Positions 25,544 through 34,068 are shown, counted from the first letter of the stretch. The stretch is 64,000 bases of DNA from CAWDVH01 sp963805705 (GCA_963805705.1 CAWDVH010000005.1:620001-684000), one strand, 5' to 3'. Notes: generated by a model not told the origin, from the letters alone. Numbers and translations are program-made.

Positions 25544-27478
25544 GTGGCAGGCCGGATCCGCGACGAGGACATCGAGATCGTTCGCGAGCGCTCGGCCGTC
25601 GAGGAGGTGGTGGGGGAGTACCTCCAGCTCCGCAGCGCCGGCGGCGGCTCGCTCAAGGGACTCTGCCCGTTTCACGACGAGAAAACCCCGTCCTTCAACG
25701 TCACCCCGGCCCGCGGCCTGTGGTACTGCTTCTCCTGCTCCGAGGGCGGCGACGTCATCAGGTTCGTGCAGAAGATAGACAGTCTCAACTTCGCGGAGGC
25801 CGTCGAGCGGCTAGCCGCGCGGGCTGGCCTTGAGCTGCGCTACGAGCAGGGCGGCCATGTCCCCGGCCAGGAGCAGACCCAGCGCCGGAGGCTGATCGAG
25901 GCGCACCGGGCCGCGGCCGAGTTTTACGCCGAACGGCTCGTGTCCGCCGATGCCGTCACCGCACGAGCCTTCCTGTCGTCGCGGGGATTCGAGACCGCCG
26001 ACGCCCAGCGGTTCGGGACCGGGTACGCCCCGGCAGAGTGGGATGCCCTGACCCGCCATCTGCGCGGGCGCGGCTTCACCGACGCGGAGCTGCTGCTCGG
26101 GGGCCTCGCCAGCCAGGGCAGGCGCGGTCTCGTCGACAAGTTCCGCGGCCGGCTGCTCTGGCCGATCAGGGACCTGAGCGGTGACGTGATCGCGTTCGGC
26201 GCCCGCAAGCTCGCCGAGGATGACAACGGCCCCAAGTACCTCAATACGCCAGAGACGCCGCTGTTCAAGAAAAGCTCGGTGCTGTACGGGGCGGACCTGG
26301 CCAAGCGCGACATCTCGCAGCGCCGGCAGGCCGTCATCGTGGAGGGCTACACCGACGTCATGGCCTGTCATCTGGCCGGGGTGACGACCGCGGTGGCGAC
26401 CAGCGGAACCTCGTTCGGCGACGGGCACATTACGATCCTGCGGCGGCTGCTGATGGACGACAGCCAGTTCCGGGGCGAGGTCATCTTCACCTTCGACGGC
26501 GATGCGGCCGGGCAGCGGGCCGCGCTGCGCGCATTCGGCATGGAGGAGAAGTTCGTCACCCAGACGTTCGTAGCCGTGCAGCCAGACGGCCTCGACCCGT
26601 GCGACCTGCGCCTGAAACTGGGCGACGGGGCGGTCAGGGACCTAGTCGCACGGCGCGTGCCGCTCTTCGAGTTCGCGGTCCGCAGCATCCTGCGCGAGCA
26701 TGACCTCGACACCGGGGAGGGCCGCCTGGCGGCGCTCGACGCGGCGGCGCCGATCGTGGCCAGGATCAAGGACCGCGGGCTGCGGAAGGTCTACGCGGGG
26801 AACCTGGATCGCTGGCTCGGCCTGATGGACCAGGAACTCGTATTCTCCCGGATCAACGAGCGCATGCCGGGCGGCCAGCGGCCAGGCCGGGGGAACGGGA
26901 CGCGAGCGGAAGCGGCTCCCGCGCGCGGCGAGATGCGGGCGGGCCCGGCCGGCGGCCAGTCCGCCGAGATGCGGGCCGGCAGCTCCTACGATCTCAGTGA
27001 TCCGGTGGCGAATCTGGAACGCCAGGCACTCAAGCTCGCCGTGCAGCGGCCGGCGCTGTGCGGCCCCCTATTCGACGCGCTCGGCGCCGACGATTTCACC
27101 GTTCCGGTGCATGCCGCCATGCGGGACCTCATCGCGGGCTGCGGAGGGGTGGCGGCCGCGGGCTCGGCCCGCGAGTGGTCGGAGCGGCTGCGGGTCGCCG
27201 CCCCGAGCGATACCGCGCGGGCATTCGTGACCAGGCTGGCGGTGGAGCCGCTCCAGGCGCCGGGAGTCGACGGGGAGCCGGACGCCCGCTATGCCGATGG
27301 CGTCCTCGCCCGGGTCGAGGAACTGGCCATCTCGCGGCAGATCGCGGCCGTTAAGTCACGGCTGCAGCGGATGAACCCGGTCGACGAGCAAGTCGAGTAC
27401 AACCGCATGTTCGGCGATCTCGTCGCCCTGGAACAGCGACGCAAACCGCTGCTTGAGCGAGCGGCAGGGGCTATCTAG
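25544..27478 (+). CDS. dnaG: DNA primase
   Basis: Synthesises RNA primers at the replication fork with DnaB. CHC2 zinc finger: LCPFHDEKTPSFNV and WYCFSCSEGGD (residues about 40-70). The RNA-polymerase core includes GYAPAEWDALTRHL and RGRLLWPIRDLSGDVIAFGA. Toprim motifs: VIVEGYTDVMACHLAGV (about 264) and FTFDGDAAGQRAALRAF (about 317). The C-terminal helicase-binding region follows an Ala/Gly/Arg linker (about 445-480). GTG start 25544 has GGAGGGCGG upstream. 644 residues is normal. Lies directly 5' of a primary-type sigma gene, echoing the dnaG-rpoD macromolecular synthesis pair. Confidence 0.97.
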   Translation: MAGRIRDEDIEIVRERSAVEEVVGEYLQLRSAGGGSLKGLCPFHDEKTPSFNVTPARGLWYCFSCSEGGDVIRFVQKIDSLNFAEAVERLAARAGLELRYEQGGHVPGQEQTQRRRLIEAHRAAAEFYAERLVSADAVTARAFLSSRGFETADAQRFGTGYAPAEWDALTRHLRGRGFTDAELLLGGLASQGRRGLVDKFRGRLLWPIRDLSGDVIAFGARKLAEDDNGPKYLNTPETPLFKKSSVLYGADLAKRDISQRRQAVIVEGYTDVMACHLAGVTTAVATSGTSFGDGHITILRRLLMDDSQFRGEVIFTFDGDAAGQRAALRAFGMEEKFVTQTFVAVQPDGLDPCDLRLKLGDGAVRDLVARRVPLFEFAVRSILREHDLDTGEGRLAALDAAAPIVARIKDRGLRKVYAGNLDRWLGLMDQELVFSRINERMPGGQRPGRGNGTRAEAAPARGEMRAGPAGGQSAEMRAGSSYDLSDPVANLERQALKLAVQRPALCGPLFDALGADDFTVPVHAAMRDLIAGCGGVAAAGSAREWSERLRVAAPSDTARAFVTRLAVEPLQAPGVDGEPDARYADGVLARVEELAISRQIAAVKSRLQRMNPVDEQVEYNRMFGDLVALEQRRKPLLERAAGAI

Positions 27479-27575
27479 GGCCGGTATGCACAGAACGTGC
27501 ATGGAGCGTTACTTACCTTTAGGTGACAATATTAGAACCCCCGCAACACCTGATTCCTGACGCACACTGGTCTCC
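27479..27575 (+). promoter_or_regulatory. Probable sigma-gene promoter region with hairpin
   Basis: The 97-bp dnaG-sigma gap contains an unusually A/T-rich patch (about 27507-27536, TTACTTACCTTTAGGTGACA then ATATTAG) against the high-GC background, and a 6-bp stem/5-nt loop hairpin ATGCAC...GTGCAT (27486-27502). A separate promoter for the sigma gene is likely, but I cannot assign exact -35/-10 boxes. The hairpin could attenuate read-through from dnaG. Confidence 0.5.
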
Positions 27576-28733
27576 ATGAGCCTTGCGGTCGCGCCTCCCG
27601 TAGATCAGGTATCCGAGATTGTCGCGCAGGCCAGGGAGCGCGGGACCGTCGCGCTGACCGAGCTGACAGCGGCCTTTGACCGGTGCGATCTCCCTGCGGA
27701 GGCCGTCGACGAAGTGCTCAGGCTGCTGGCGGATGAGGGGGTAGATGTCCTCGATCCGCCCCCGGATGATCCGGAGGAGCCGCGGCGCAACGGCCACGCC
27801 GAGGTCACCAGGCGAGCGGTCACCGGGGACCTGGTGCGGATCTACTTGCGGGAGATCGGCCGGGTGCCGCTCCTCACGGCCCAGGACGAGGTGGACCTGG
27901 CCAAGGCGATCGAGGCTGGGCTCTTCGCCCAGGAGAAGCTGCAAGGCGGTTACTCGCGGCCGGGTCGGCACGGTGCGGAGCTGGCGGAGCTCGCCTTGCT
28001 GGCGGCCGACGGGCTCCGGGCCAAGCAGCGTCTGATCGAGGCCAACCTGCGGCTGGTGGTCTCCATCGCCAAGCGGTACATCGGGCGGGGACTGGTTTTC
28101 CTGGACCTGATCCAGGAAGGCAACCTGGGCCTGATCCGCGCGGTGGAAAAGTTCGATTACACCAAGGGGTACAAGTTCTCGACGTACGCGACCTGGTGGA
28201 TCAGGCAGGCGATCACCCGCGCCATCGCGGACCAGGCACGCACGATCCGGATACCGGTGCACATGGTCGAGACGATCAACAAGATGGCCCGGATCCAGCG
28301 CCAGCTCCATCAGGACCTCGGCCGGGAGCCCACCCCGGACGAGATCGCGGCCGAGATGGGCCTGCACCCGGAACGGGTCGCCGAGATCCAGCGGATCGCC
28401 CAGGAGCCCGTCTCGCTGCAGTCGCCCATTGGCGAGGAAGACTCCGACCTCGGTGATTTCATCGAGGACGCCGACGCGGTCGTGCCGATGGAGGCGGCAG
28501 CCTTCATCATGCTCCAGGACCAGCTCGAGCAGGTCCTGGACAATCTCTCCATTCGCGAGCAGCGCATCATCCAGCTCCGGTTCGGCCTGACCGATGGCCA
28601 TCCCCGGACGCTGGAGGAAGTCGGCCGCGAGTTCGGGGTGACCCGCGAGCGCATCCGCCAGATCGAGTCCAAGACGCTGGCCAAGCTGCGGCACCCGAGC
28701 CGCGCCCAGATGCTCCGCGAGTACCTGGCCTAG
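27576..28733 (+). CDS. sigA: RNA polymerase sigma-70 factor, primary type (SigA/HrdB-like)
   Basis: A 385-residue group 1/2 sigma factor. Region 1.1 is at the N-terminus (TVALTELTAAFDRCDLPAEA...LLADEGVDVLD), and region 1.2 is VRIYLREIGRVPLLTAQDEV. Region 2 includes EANLRLVVSIAKRYIGRGL, FLDLIQEGNLGLIRAVEKFD and YATWWIRQAITRAIADQART. Region 3 follows (IPVHMVETINKMARIQRQL). Region 4 ends HPRTLEEVGREFGVTRERIR then QIESKTLAKLRHPSR. It lacks the long acidic N-terminal extension of Streptomyces HrdB. Presence of region 1.1 and the dnaG linkage favour the vegetative factor, but a group 2 paralogue cannot be excluded from this window. Confidence 0.92.
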   Translation: MSLAVAPPVDQVSEIVAQARERGTVALTELTAAFDRCDLPAEAVDEVLRLLADEGVDVLDPPPDDPEEPRRNGHAEVTRRAVTGDLVRIYLREIGRVPLLTAQDEVDLAKAIEAGLFAQEKLQGGYSRPGRHGAELAELALLAADGLRAKQRLIEANLRLVVSIAKRYIGRGLVFLDLIQEGNLGLIRAVEKFDYTKGYKFSTYATWWIRQAITRAIADQARTIRIPVHMVETINKMARIQRQLHQDLGREPTPDEIAAEMGLHPERVAEIQRIAQEPVSLQSPIGEEDSDLGDFIEDADAVVPMEAAAFIMLQDQLEQVLDNLSIREQRIIQLRFGLTDGHPRTLEEVGREFGVTRERIRQIESKTLAKLRHPSRAQMLREYLA

Positions 28734-28783
28734 CTGTTCCCGGATGAAGTGCCGCTGACCTGCGGAAGTGAAGCACTGCAGCC

Positions 28784-28933
28784 CTAGGTGACCGGCGGGA
28801 TACCGTCGCTGCCGATGAGCACGATCAGGTCGATGACGGACTGCTGGTAGCGGGCCAGAAGGCTGCGCAGGTCGCCGGGTGTCATGAGGAGCGGCTGGCG
28901 TTTCTCGGCGATCAGTACGCGGGCGCCGATCAC
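28784..28933 (-). CDS. Tiny hypothetical protein, coupled second gene
   Basis: A 49-residue product starting at GTG 28933, which overlaps the upstream gene's TGA by 4 nt (GTGA). Sequence VIGARVLIAEKRQPLLMTPG followed by DLRSLLARYQQSVIDLIVLI suggests one amphipathic helix. The overlap and the lack of any alternative start with a ribosome-binding site support the short form; an in-frame GTG at 28981 would overlap the upstream gene by 52 nt. No family recognised. Confidence 0.5.
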   Translation of the reverse strand: MIGARVLIAEKRQPLLMTPGDLRSLLARYQQSVIDLIVLIGSDGIPPVT

Positions 28934-29223
28934 GCGTCGCCGCCGCCTAGGGGGAAGCTGCCGTCCAGGCGGGTGCGCCACGGCGGGAACACGCCGCCGA
29001 GTAAGGCGGCCTGGTCTTCGGGCGCGGCGTTGGTCGCCCGGATCATCGCCGCGGCCTGGCCGATCTCCTGCGCCAGCCGGTCGAGGATGCGGGCCACCGG
29101 CTCGACCTGGTCGGCGCGCACGGGCAGCCGCTCGGCGACTTCGACCAGGTCAGTAAGGACGCCGCCGACGGTCGCGACGGCTTCAACTTCTACGTCTGCG
29201 TTAGGGCGTACGAAACCTGTCAT
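28930..29223 (-). CDS. Small hypothetical protein divergent from GntR repressor
   Basis: A 97-residue protein (MTGFVRPNADVEVEAVATVG...) dominated by a helical stretch (LTDLVEVAERLPVRADQVEP, LDRLAQEIGQAAAMIRATNA) with a C-terminal LLGGVFPPW...LGGGDA tail. No signal peptide or membrane helix. It reads like a small scaffold or regulatory partner, but I do not recognise a family. ATG 29223 is chosen; the 24 codons upstream run into the promoter region. It forms a two-gene operon with the 49-residue gene and shares a regulatory gap with the minimal GntR gene. Confidence 0.6.
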   Translation of the reverse strand: MTGFVRPNADVEVEAVATVGGVLTDLVEVAERLPVRADQVEPVARILDRLAQEIGQAAAMIRATNAAPEDQAALLGGVFPPWRTRLDGSFPLGGGDA

Positions 29224-29305
29224 GGGCCGGACTCCGTTTCGGTCAGGCCCAGGTCGGGGTGTGTACCGTCCGGACCGCTCTACGTGGCCACCCAAACCCT
29301 ATGAC

Positions 29306-29369
29306 TAGACAGGCGCATCCGTCTATAGACAGGGGCATATGGCTACTGACAGTAGCAGCCGCCTAGGTT
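29306..29369. promoter_or_regulatory. Repeat-rich divergent promoter/operator region
   Basis: Within the 153-bp divergent gap are two 13-bp direct repeats TAGACAGG(C/G)GCAT at 29306-29318 and 29326-29338 (20-bp period), a 10-bp palindrome GTCTATAGAC (29321-29330), and an inverted repeat CTACT-GAC-AGTAG (29343-29355). TAGGTT at 29364-29369 is a -10 candidate 7 nt before the GntR GTG. The cluster is a natural binding region for the adjacent GntR protein, an inference from position. Confidence 0.6.
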
Positions 29370-29376
29370 TGATCAT

Positions 29377-29628
29377 GTGAGTATTGATCACCGGGCCGCC
29401 AGGCCCGTATACCTGCAGCTCGCGGACATTCTCCGCGCCCGGATCGCAACTGGTGAGCTGGTCGCGGGGCGGGCGCTGCCGAGTGAGACGACGCTGATGC
29501 AGGAGCACGGCATCGCCCGAGAAACTGCCCGCAAGGCGGTCAGGGTGTTGCGAGATGAGGGCCTAGTCGAGATCGTGCAGGGTCGCGGCTCCTACGTCGT
29601 GCCGCCCGCCGATCGTCCGAAGGCATAG
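29377..29628 (+). CDS. Minimal GntR-family transcriptional regulator (DNA-binding domain only)
   Basis: An 83-residue protein that is essentially only the GntR winged helix-turn-helix: RPVYLQLADILRARIATGEL, GRALPSETTLMQEHGIARET, ARKAVRVLRDEGLVEIVQGR, GSYVV. There is no C-terminal effector domain, so it would sense nothing by itself, or would act through a partner, possibly the small divergent proteins. GTG 29377 directly follows a TAGGTT -10-like box with 7-nt spacing and no SD, suggesting a leaderless transcript. Probably autoregulatory through the repeats upstream. Confidence 0.88.
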   Translation: MSIDHRAARPVYLQLADILRARIATGELVAGRALPSETTLMQEHGIARETARKAVRVLRDEGLVEIVQGRGSYVVPPADRPKA

Positions 29629-29769
29629 GCCAGGCAGCCCGGTATCCGGCGCTGACGGCCGCCCGCCAGCCGGCCGGTTCGGGCCCGCCGACCATCGCAG
29701 CGCGCGAGAACGTCGTCGGCTACCGTCATGTGACGACCGCGTCCGGTGTAGCAGTGCTAGAGCGCGTGA

Positions 29770-30150
29770 TCAGCTGGCGCTGCGGCCGTTGGTGGGCTCG
29801 CTAGTCGCGGCGAAAGGGCGCTGTCCGGTGGCCTCCGGGCTGCCGTCGGCAGGGATCCCTGCGCTCGCGCCGCCCCGCTGTCCGGGGATGTGATCTCCGA
29901 ACTTGTTCCTGGCGCTCTCCGCGAGCCGCGGCACGCGGCCGTGCACCTCCTGGGTGACCTTCTGCGTGGCTGACTTCAGCGCCCCCGTGGCCTGAGCCTG
30001 GAGGGCACCGGCGGCCTGCTGCACGGCGGGACTGTCCGCGGTCCTGCGGGCCAGCTTCTTCATCTGCTCGTAGCGCTCGCGCCCGGCACGGGCGCCGAGG
30101 ATGAACCCGACGACCAGGCCGCCGAGGAACGCGATCCGATATCGACTCAT
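29770..30150 (-). CDS. YtxH-like membrane-anchored protein
   Basis: A 126-residue protein with an N-terminal glycine-rich membrane helix (YRIAFLGGLVVGFILGARAG) followed by RERYEQMKKLARR, the classic YtxH-domain pattern. An Ala/Gln/Thr-rich amphipathic region follows (AAGALQAQATGALKSATQKV) and a Gly/Pro/Ser tail. The role is unknown; relatives are stress-associated in other bacteria. ATG 30150 has AAGAGG upstream. The gap 29629-29769 on its 3' side shows no gene. Confidence 0.75.
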   Translation of the reverse strand: MSRYRIAFLGGLVVGFILGARAGRERYEQMKKLARRTADSPAVQQAAGALQAQATGALKSATQKVTQEVHGRVPRLAESARNKFGDHIPGQRGGASAGIPADGSPEATGQRPFAATSEPTNGRSAS

Positions 30151-30384
30151 GTAGACCTCTTCCAGCTATTCAGCCTGCGTTTAGCCAGTCCTCACGCTAC
30201 TGACACCGCGGGCACGTAATGATCTCCTGGTCATGCTGCCCAGCCCGCAGACTGTTATGCGCCGTCATGCGCCGTGAGCGGACCGGCCCTCCGCGCAGGC
30301 TCGCTGGTGCGCTACCCTTATGCCCGCGACGCGGCTGCGGCCGGACTTCTGGCCCCCACGGGCCCCGTATGCAGTGTCGTGCGG

Positions 30385-30460
30385 TCCCGCGTAGCTCAAT
30401 TGGCAGAGCGTCCGGCTGTTAACCGGCAGGTTATAGGTTCGAGTCCTATCGCGGGAGCCA
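30385..30460 (+). tRNA. tRNA-Asn (GTT)
   Basis: Cloverleaf folds: acceptor TCCCGCG/CGCGGGA (7 bp), D stem GCTC/GAGC, anticodon loop CTGTTAA with GTT at 30418-30420, T stem ATAGG/CCTAT with TTCGAGT loop, discriminator G and encoded CCA at 30458-30460. The outermost anticodon-stem pair (T-C) is mismatched, which is tolerated. No integrase or att duplication is seen beside it. Confidence 0.97.
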
Positions 30461-30908
30461 GCCACTACAGCGAGAGCCCATGCCTTAGAGCCAGATCGTC
30501 GAGGTCGCCGCAGGGCCGACCTGAGTCGGGGGATCGGCCGGACGCGGAGTCAGCACCTCGAACGCGCCCGGCCCATCCTCCGGACCCCCATCTCTATTAA
30601 CGCGCTGATTGGAGTGTGCGTCTGGCAGATGGGACAAGTCACGAGCGACCGTGTGGTGCGCTTCGGGGCAGTTCCACTTCCGGCCGGCTATCACGCCTTC
30701 GCCGGCGGTGCGGGAAATACCGGATGCGGGAGGTGCAGCTCGACGTGGCCCGCTGTGGCGGGATCACCGAGTTCCTGCGCGACGCAGCACTCGCCGGTAC
30801 GCGGACGCGGAGCAGTTTCGCCGGGCCTGACCGCCGGTCCCGGTCAGGCGTCTCCACCCGGGCCGACAGCCGGTCCTGACCGGGGCGTCCGAGGCGGGGC
30901 GGGCTCGA
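30461..30908. other. Gene-free stretch between tRNA-Asn and the antiporter operon
   Basis: A 448-bp region without a convincing gene. Open frames here lack family similarity and have no good ribosome-binding sites. A hairpin CCTGACCG (30826-30833) / CGGTCAGG (30841-30848) with a 7-nt loop lies about 60 bp 3' of the last antiporter gene (mnhD) and is a plausible operon terminator. Confidence 0.45.
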
Positions 30909-32663
30909 TCAGGCGAACCGCAGCAGCGCGATCGCGGCGAGCGTTCCCGCGATGGCGTAGCCGGCGTAGTCGTTCGCCGAGCCAGTGTGCGCCGCGCGCA
31001 GCACGCGGACCGGCAGCGGCTCCCGGCTGCGCAGGTACACCCAGGCCAGCGCGGCGGCGAGGGCCACGGTGATGGCCACGGAGGCGAGCTCGGCCGGCGC
31101 TCCGTAGTCGAAGGGGACGCGCAGCGCCGGGAGCCGTCCCGACCCGGCCAGCACCGCACTGGCGTACCGGCCAGGGTGCAGGAGGCTTGCGGCGGCTGGC
31201 GCCATCAGCCGCGCCAGCACGACCGGGCCGGCGGCCCCGAAGGCGATGCAGCCGGCGCCCAGGCTGGCCAGGGCGGTGAGCATGCCGGGGCGCACCCGCT
31301 CCTCCTGCCACTGGTAGATCTCCGCGCGGGGGCGGAAGAACGCCAGCCACGCCGCCCGGCCCAGGGCCGCCGCCGTGATTACCTGCGCGGCCAGGGTCAG
31401 CAGGTAGATGACCGTCTCGTGGTCCTGCTGCAGGCCGCTGTGGATGAGACTGAGCGAGACGTAGCCGTTGAACGGCGGGACGCCGGCGATGGACAGCGCG
31501 CCGAGCACGAAGGCGCCCGTGGCCACGGGCATGAGCCGGGACAGGCCGCCCAGCTGCGACAGCCGGGTCAGCCCCGTGCGGTGCACGACGGCGCCCGCCG
31601 CCAGGAACAGCAGCGCCTTGAACGCCGCGTGATTGACCAGGTGGTAGATCGCGCCTGCGACACCCGCCGCGTTGCCGGTCGCGAACCCGATGATGACGAT
31701 CCCGATCTGCGAGATGGTGTCGTAGGCGAGCAGCCGCTTCAGGTCGTCCTGGGCCAGCGCCATGATCGCGCCGAGCAGCGCGGAGAGCAGCCCGAGCGCC
31801 ATCAGCAGCCCCAGCACCGGCGCCGCCGACGTGCCAAAGACCTGGAAGACCACCCGCGCGATCGCGACCACGCCCAGGGCGTCCATCAGCGCGGAGAACA
31901 GGGCATTCACCGGGCCGGGCGCCGCGGTGTGCACATCGGCCAGCCACCCGTGGAAGGGCGCGAGCCCGGCCTTGGTGCCGAAGCCCGCGATCAGCAGGCC
32001 GAGCGCGATCGCGTCCGGCGTGCCGAAGTGTCCGCCCAGGGCGTCATGCAGCTGGGCGAAGCTCAGCGCGCCGTGCCGGGCATACTCCAGGCCCGCGCCC
32101 ACGAAGACGGAAAAGCTCGCCAGAGTGGTCAGGACCAGTAGCTTGAACGCGGCCTCCAGGGCGATGGGCCGCTCCAGGAAGAAACCGGCCAGCCCGTAAC
32201 TCGACAGCGCCGCTACCTCGAACCATACGAACAGGTTGAACAGGTCGGCGGTCAGGGCCGCCCCGATCACGGCGGCGATCAGCAGCTGGAACAGGCAGGC
32301 ATACGCGCCGAGCTCACGGGCCCCGAGGCCGCCCAGCTCGGACAGCGTGTACAGGAGCAGGATGGCGCCGATGACCGCCGCGGCCAGGGCGACCAGGAGG
32401 CCGAACGGGTCCGCGGCGAACGTGACGCCGAGGACGTGACCGCTGACCGGCCGCCAGTTGCCCAGGTACTGGACGATGATGCGGCCGCCGAACACGGTTG
32501 GCGCCGCCATCAGCAGGATCGCGGCCGAGCCGGCCATGCCCAGGAGCGAGACCATGACCGCCAGGTGGCTAGACACGCGGGCCAGCAGGGGCGCGGTCAC
32601 GGCCCCCGACAGGGGGATCGCCACCGCCAGGGGGAGCAGCGAGGAAATTGCCGCAGTGGTCAT
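30909..32663 (-). CDS. mnhD: Mrp/Mnh-type antiporter subunit D (NuoM/N-like)
   Basis: A 584-residue polytopic protein of the proton-conducting membrane transporter family, with about 14 membrane segments. It contains the conserved ADLFNLFVWFEVAALSSYGL (with the TM5 Glu), FGTKAGLAPFHGWLADVHTA (Lys and adjoining residues of the channel), AHTAAPGPVNALFSALMDAL, DDLKRLLAYDTISQIGIVII and GAIYHLVNHAAFKALLFLAA. Works with the other Mnh subunits in Na+(K+)/H+ exchange or as a proton/ion module for another complex. ATG 32663 overlaps the mnhC stop by 4 nt. It is the last gene of the operon. Confidence 0.92.
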   Translation of the reverse strand: MTTAAISSLLPLAVAIPLSGAVTAPLLARVSSHLAVMVSLLGMAGSAAILLMAAPTVFGGRIIVQYLGNWRPVSGHVLGVTFAADPFGLLVALAAAVIGAILLLYTLSELGGLGARELGAYACLFQLLIAAVIGAALTADLFNLFVWFEVAALSSYGLAGFFLERPIALEAAFKLLVLTTLASFSVFVGAGLEYARHGALSFAQLHDALGGHFGTPDAIALGLLIAGFGTKAGLAPFHGWLADVHTAAPGPVNALFSALMDALGVVAIARVVFQVFGTSAAPVLGLLMALGLLSALLGAIMALAQDDLKRLLAYDTISQIGIVIIGFATGNAAGVAGAIYHLVNHAAFKALLFLAAGAVVHRTGLTRLSQLGGLSRLMPVATGAFVLGALSIAGVPPFNGYVSLSLIHSGLQQDHETVIYLLTLAAQVITAAALGRAAWLAFFRPRAEIYQWQEERVRPGMLTALASLGAGCIAFGAAGPVVLARLMAPAAASLLHPGRYASAVLAGSGRLPALRVPFDYGAPAELASVAITVALAAALAWVYLRSREPLPVRVLRAAHTGSANDYAGYAIAGTLAAIALLRFA

Positions 32664-33028
32664 CCGCGCAGTTCCCTGACCCGGTCGGAGTCCAGCGTCC
32701 GGTAGTGCTGGGCGATCCGTACCACCACGCTGAGGAAGACCGCGGTGACGGCGACCCCGATCACTACGGCGGTCAGGCAGAAGTTCTGCAGCACCGGATC
32801 GGCGACGTTGCCGTGCGCCAGGCTGCGGGCCGACTGGCCGGGCGGCGGGTTCAGCAGCACCGGCGCGGTGGATCCGGCCCGGTAGGCCAGCGAGATCATG
32901 AACAGGTAGGTGGCGGCCTCCATGAGGGACAGCCCCATCACCATTTTGATCATGTTGCGCCTGGTCAGCACGGCGTACAGCCCGATGCAGAGCAGGGCCG
33001 TCGCCGCCAGGTAGTTCACGAGTATCAC
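32660..33028 (-). CDS. mnhC: Mrp/Mnh-type antiporter subunit C (NuoK-like)
   Basis: A 122-residue three-helix protein of the NuoK/MnhC family: VNYLAATALLCIGLYAVLTR, RNMIKMVMGLSLMEAATYLF (with the conserved Glu in helix 2), and NFCLTAVVIGVAVTAVFLSV. The 12-residue Pro/Ala loop between helices 2 and 3 is typical of MnhC. ATG start overlaps the previous stop by 4 nt; translational coupling runs through this part of the operon. Confidence 0.92.
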   Translation of the reverse strand: MILVNYLAATALLCIGLYAVLTRRNMIKMVMGLSLMEAATYLFMISLAYRAGSTAPVLLNPPPGQSARSLAHGNVADPVLQNFCLTAVVIGVAVTAVFLSVVVRIAQHYRTLDSDRVRELRG

Positions 33029-34068
33029 GGGCTGTCCTCCCTGTGTCGGCTGGCCCTGTGTCGGCTGGCCCTGTGTCGGCTGGCCCTGTCCTGGCTGGCC
33101 CTGTCCTGGCTGCCCTTGTCCCGCTCATCAGGCGTCCAGTCGTGGCCCATGCCGATGAGCGCGAAGATGGTGATGGCCAGGCCGGTGCCGACCTCGATCA
33201 GCTCGCTGGCCGAGAACAGCTGGGCGATCCCGCCGGACAGGATGGTCGCCGGCGCGGCCAGCGGCAGCCAGTTCGCGCTGAACGATCCGCGCAGCACCAG
33301 CCCGAGCAGCTCGGTGACGATGATCGCCGACGCGCCGGCCAACTCGATGCCCTCCAGCAGGCCGGGCCGGATGACCGGGGCGATCCGGCGGCGGCCGAAG
33401 GCCGCGTAGGCGAGCAGGAGCACGCCGACCAGGACGGCGCCGCCGGGGAACCCGCCGCCGGGGGAGTAGCCCCAGGCGGCCAGGTATAGTCCCCCCACGG
33501 CCAGGACCGGCAGCGCCATCCGGATAGCGGTCCTGGTCACGATCGTCATCGCCTCGGCGGTCTCGGGGGCTGGTGTGCCCAGCGGCTCGGCGTCGGGCGT
33601 AGCCGGCCCGGCCTGGTCGCCGGGATCGGGCTCGTCCTGCTCCCGGCGCTCGGCGCTGCGCGCCGCCTGCTCGCTGGCGTCGGCCGGCTCCACCGGATCG
33701 GCCGCCGAGCGCTCACGGGCCCCGGCGGCGGACTCGCCGAAATAGCCCCGCCGGGGCTCGCGCGACCTGGTGATCAGGATCACGCTGACCACCGCGGCGA
33801 GCAGCAGGAACGTCTCGCCGAAGGTGTCGAAGCCGCGGGTGCCGTAGACAATCTCGTTGACCGGCTCGGTCAGTCCCCACCGGGGCAGGGACACGGCCAG
33901 GGCGTACCGGGCGACCGCGGGCAGCGCTGCGTGGTCACTAGGCAGGCCCGCCATCGCGGCCCCGAGGGCCACGGCCATCCCGGCCGACAGCGCGGTGCCG
34001 GCCCACCGCCGGTGCTCCGGCTCGTGCTCCCGCGCCTCGGCGGGTGACCCAGGCTCAGCCCGGCTCAC
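33025..34068 (-). CDS. Fused MbhE-like/MnhB antiporter subunit
   Basis: A 347-residue protein joining two units. The N-terminal ~110 residues have a helix (GTALSAGMAVALGAAMAGLP) and the segment RWGLTEPVNEIVYGTRGFDT followed by GETFLLLAAVVSVILITR, resembling the MrpA extreme C-terminus (MbhE of hydrogenase-linked complexes). After an acidic linker of about 80 residues comes MnhB: IVTRTAIRMALPVLAVGGLY, SPGGGFPGGAVLVGVLLLAY, four helices. The tail is a run of DRAS/HRAS repeats. Start is GTG 34068, overlapping the upstream stop by 14 nt. A single gene for both parts is unusual. Confidence 0.85.
   Translation of the reverse strand: MSRAEPGSPAEAREHEPEHRRWAGTALSAGMAVALGAAMAGLPSDHAALPAVARYALAVSLPRWGLTEPVNEIVYGTRGFDTFGETFLLLAAVVSVILITRSREPRRGYFGESAAGARERSAADPVEPADASEQAARSAERREQDEPDPGDQAGPATPDAEPLGTPAPETAEAMTIVTRTAIRMALPVLAVGGLYLAAWGYSPGGGFPGGAVLVGVLLLAYAAFGRRRIAPVIRPGLLEGIELAGASAIIVTELLGLVLRGSFSANWLPLAAPATILSGGIAQLFSASELIEVGTGLAITIFALIGMGHDWTPDERDKGSQDRASQDRASRHRASRHRASRHREDSP
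33041..33115. repeat. 15-bp tandem repeat encoding the C-tail of the MnhB-like subunit
   Basis: Five copies of a 15-bp unit (33041-33055 through 33101-33115): three CTGTGTCGGCTGGCC and two CTGTCCTGGCTG(G/C)CC. They encode HRASR/DRASQ pentapeptides at the C-terminus. The copy number is probably variable by slippage and is not expected to affect the membrane domain. Confidence 0.9.

Noticed and set aside
30385..30460. tRNA-Asn as an integration site for an island
   Set aside because: No integrase, att-like duplication or compositional shift was found nearby, and genes on both sides look chromosomal.
30614..30900. Possible small genes after tRNA-Asn
   Set aside because: Several overlapping frames are open in this stretch, none with an RBS, family motif or consistent codon bias.
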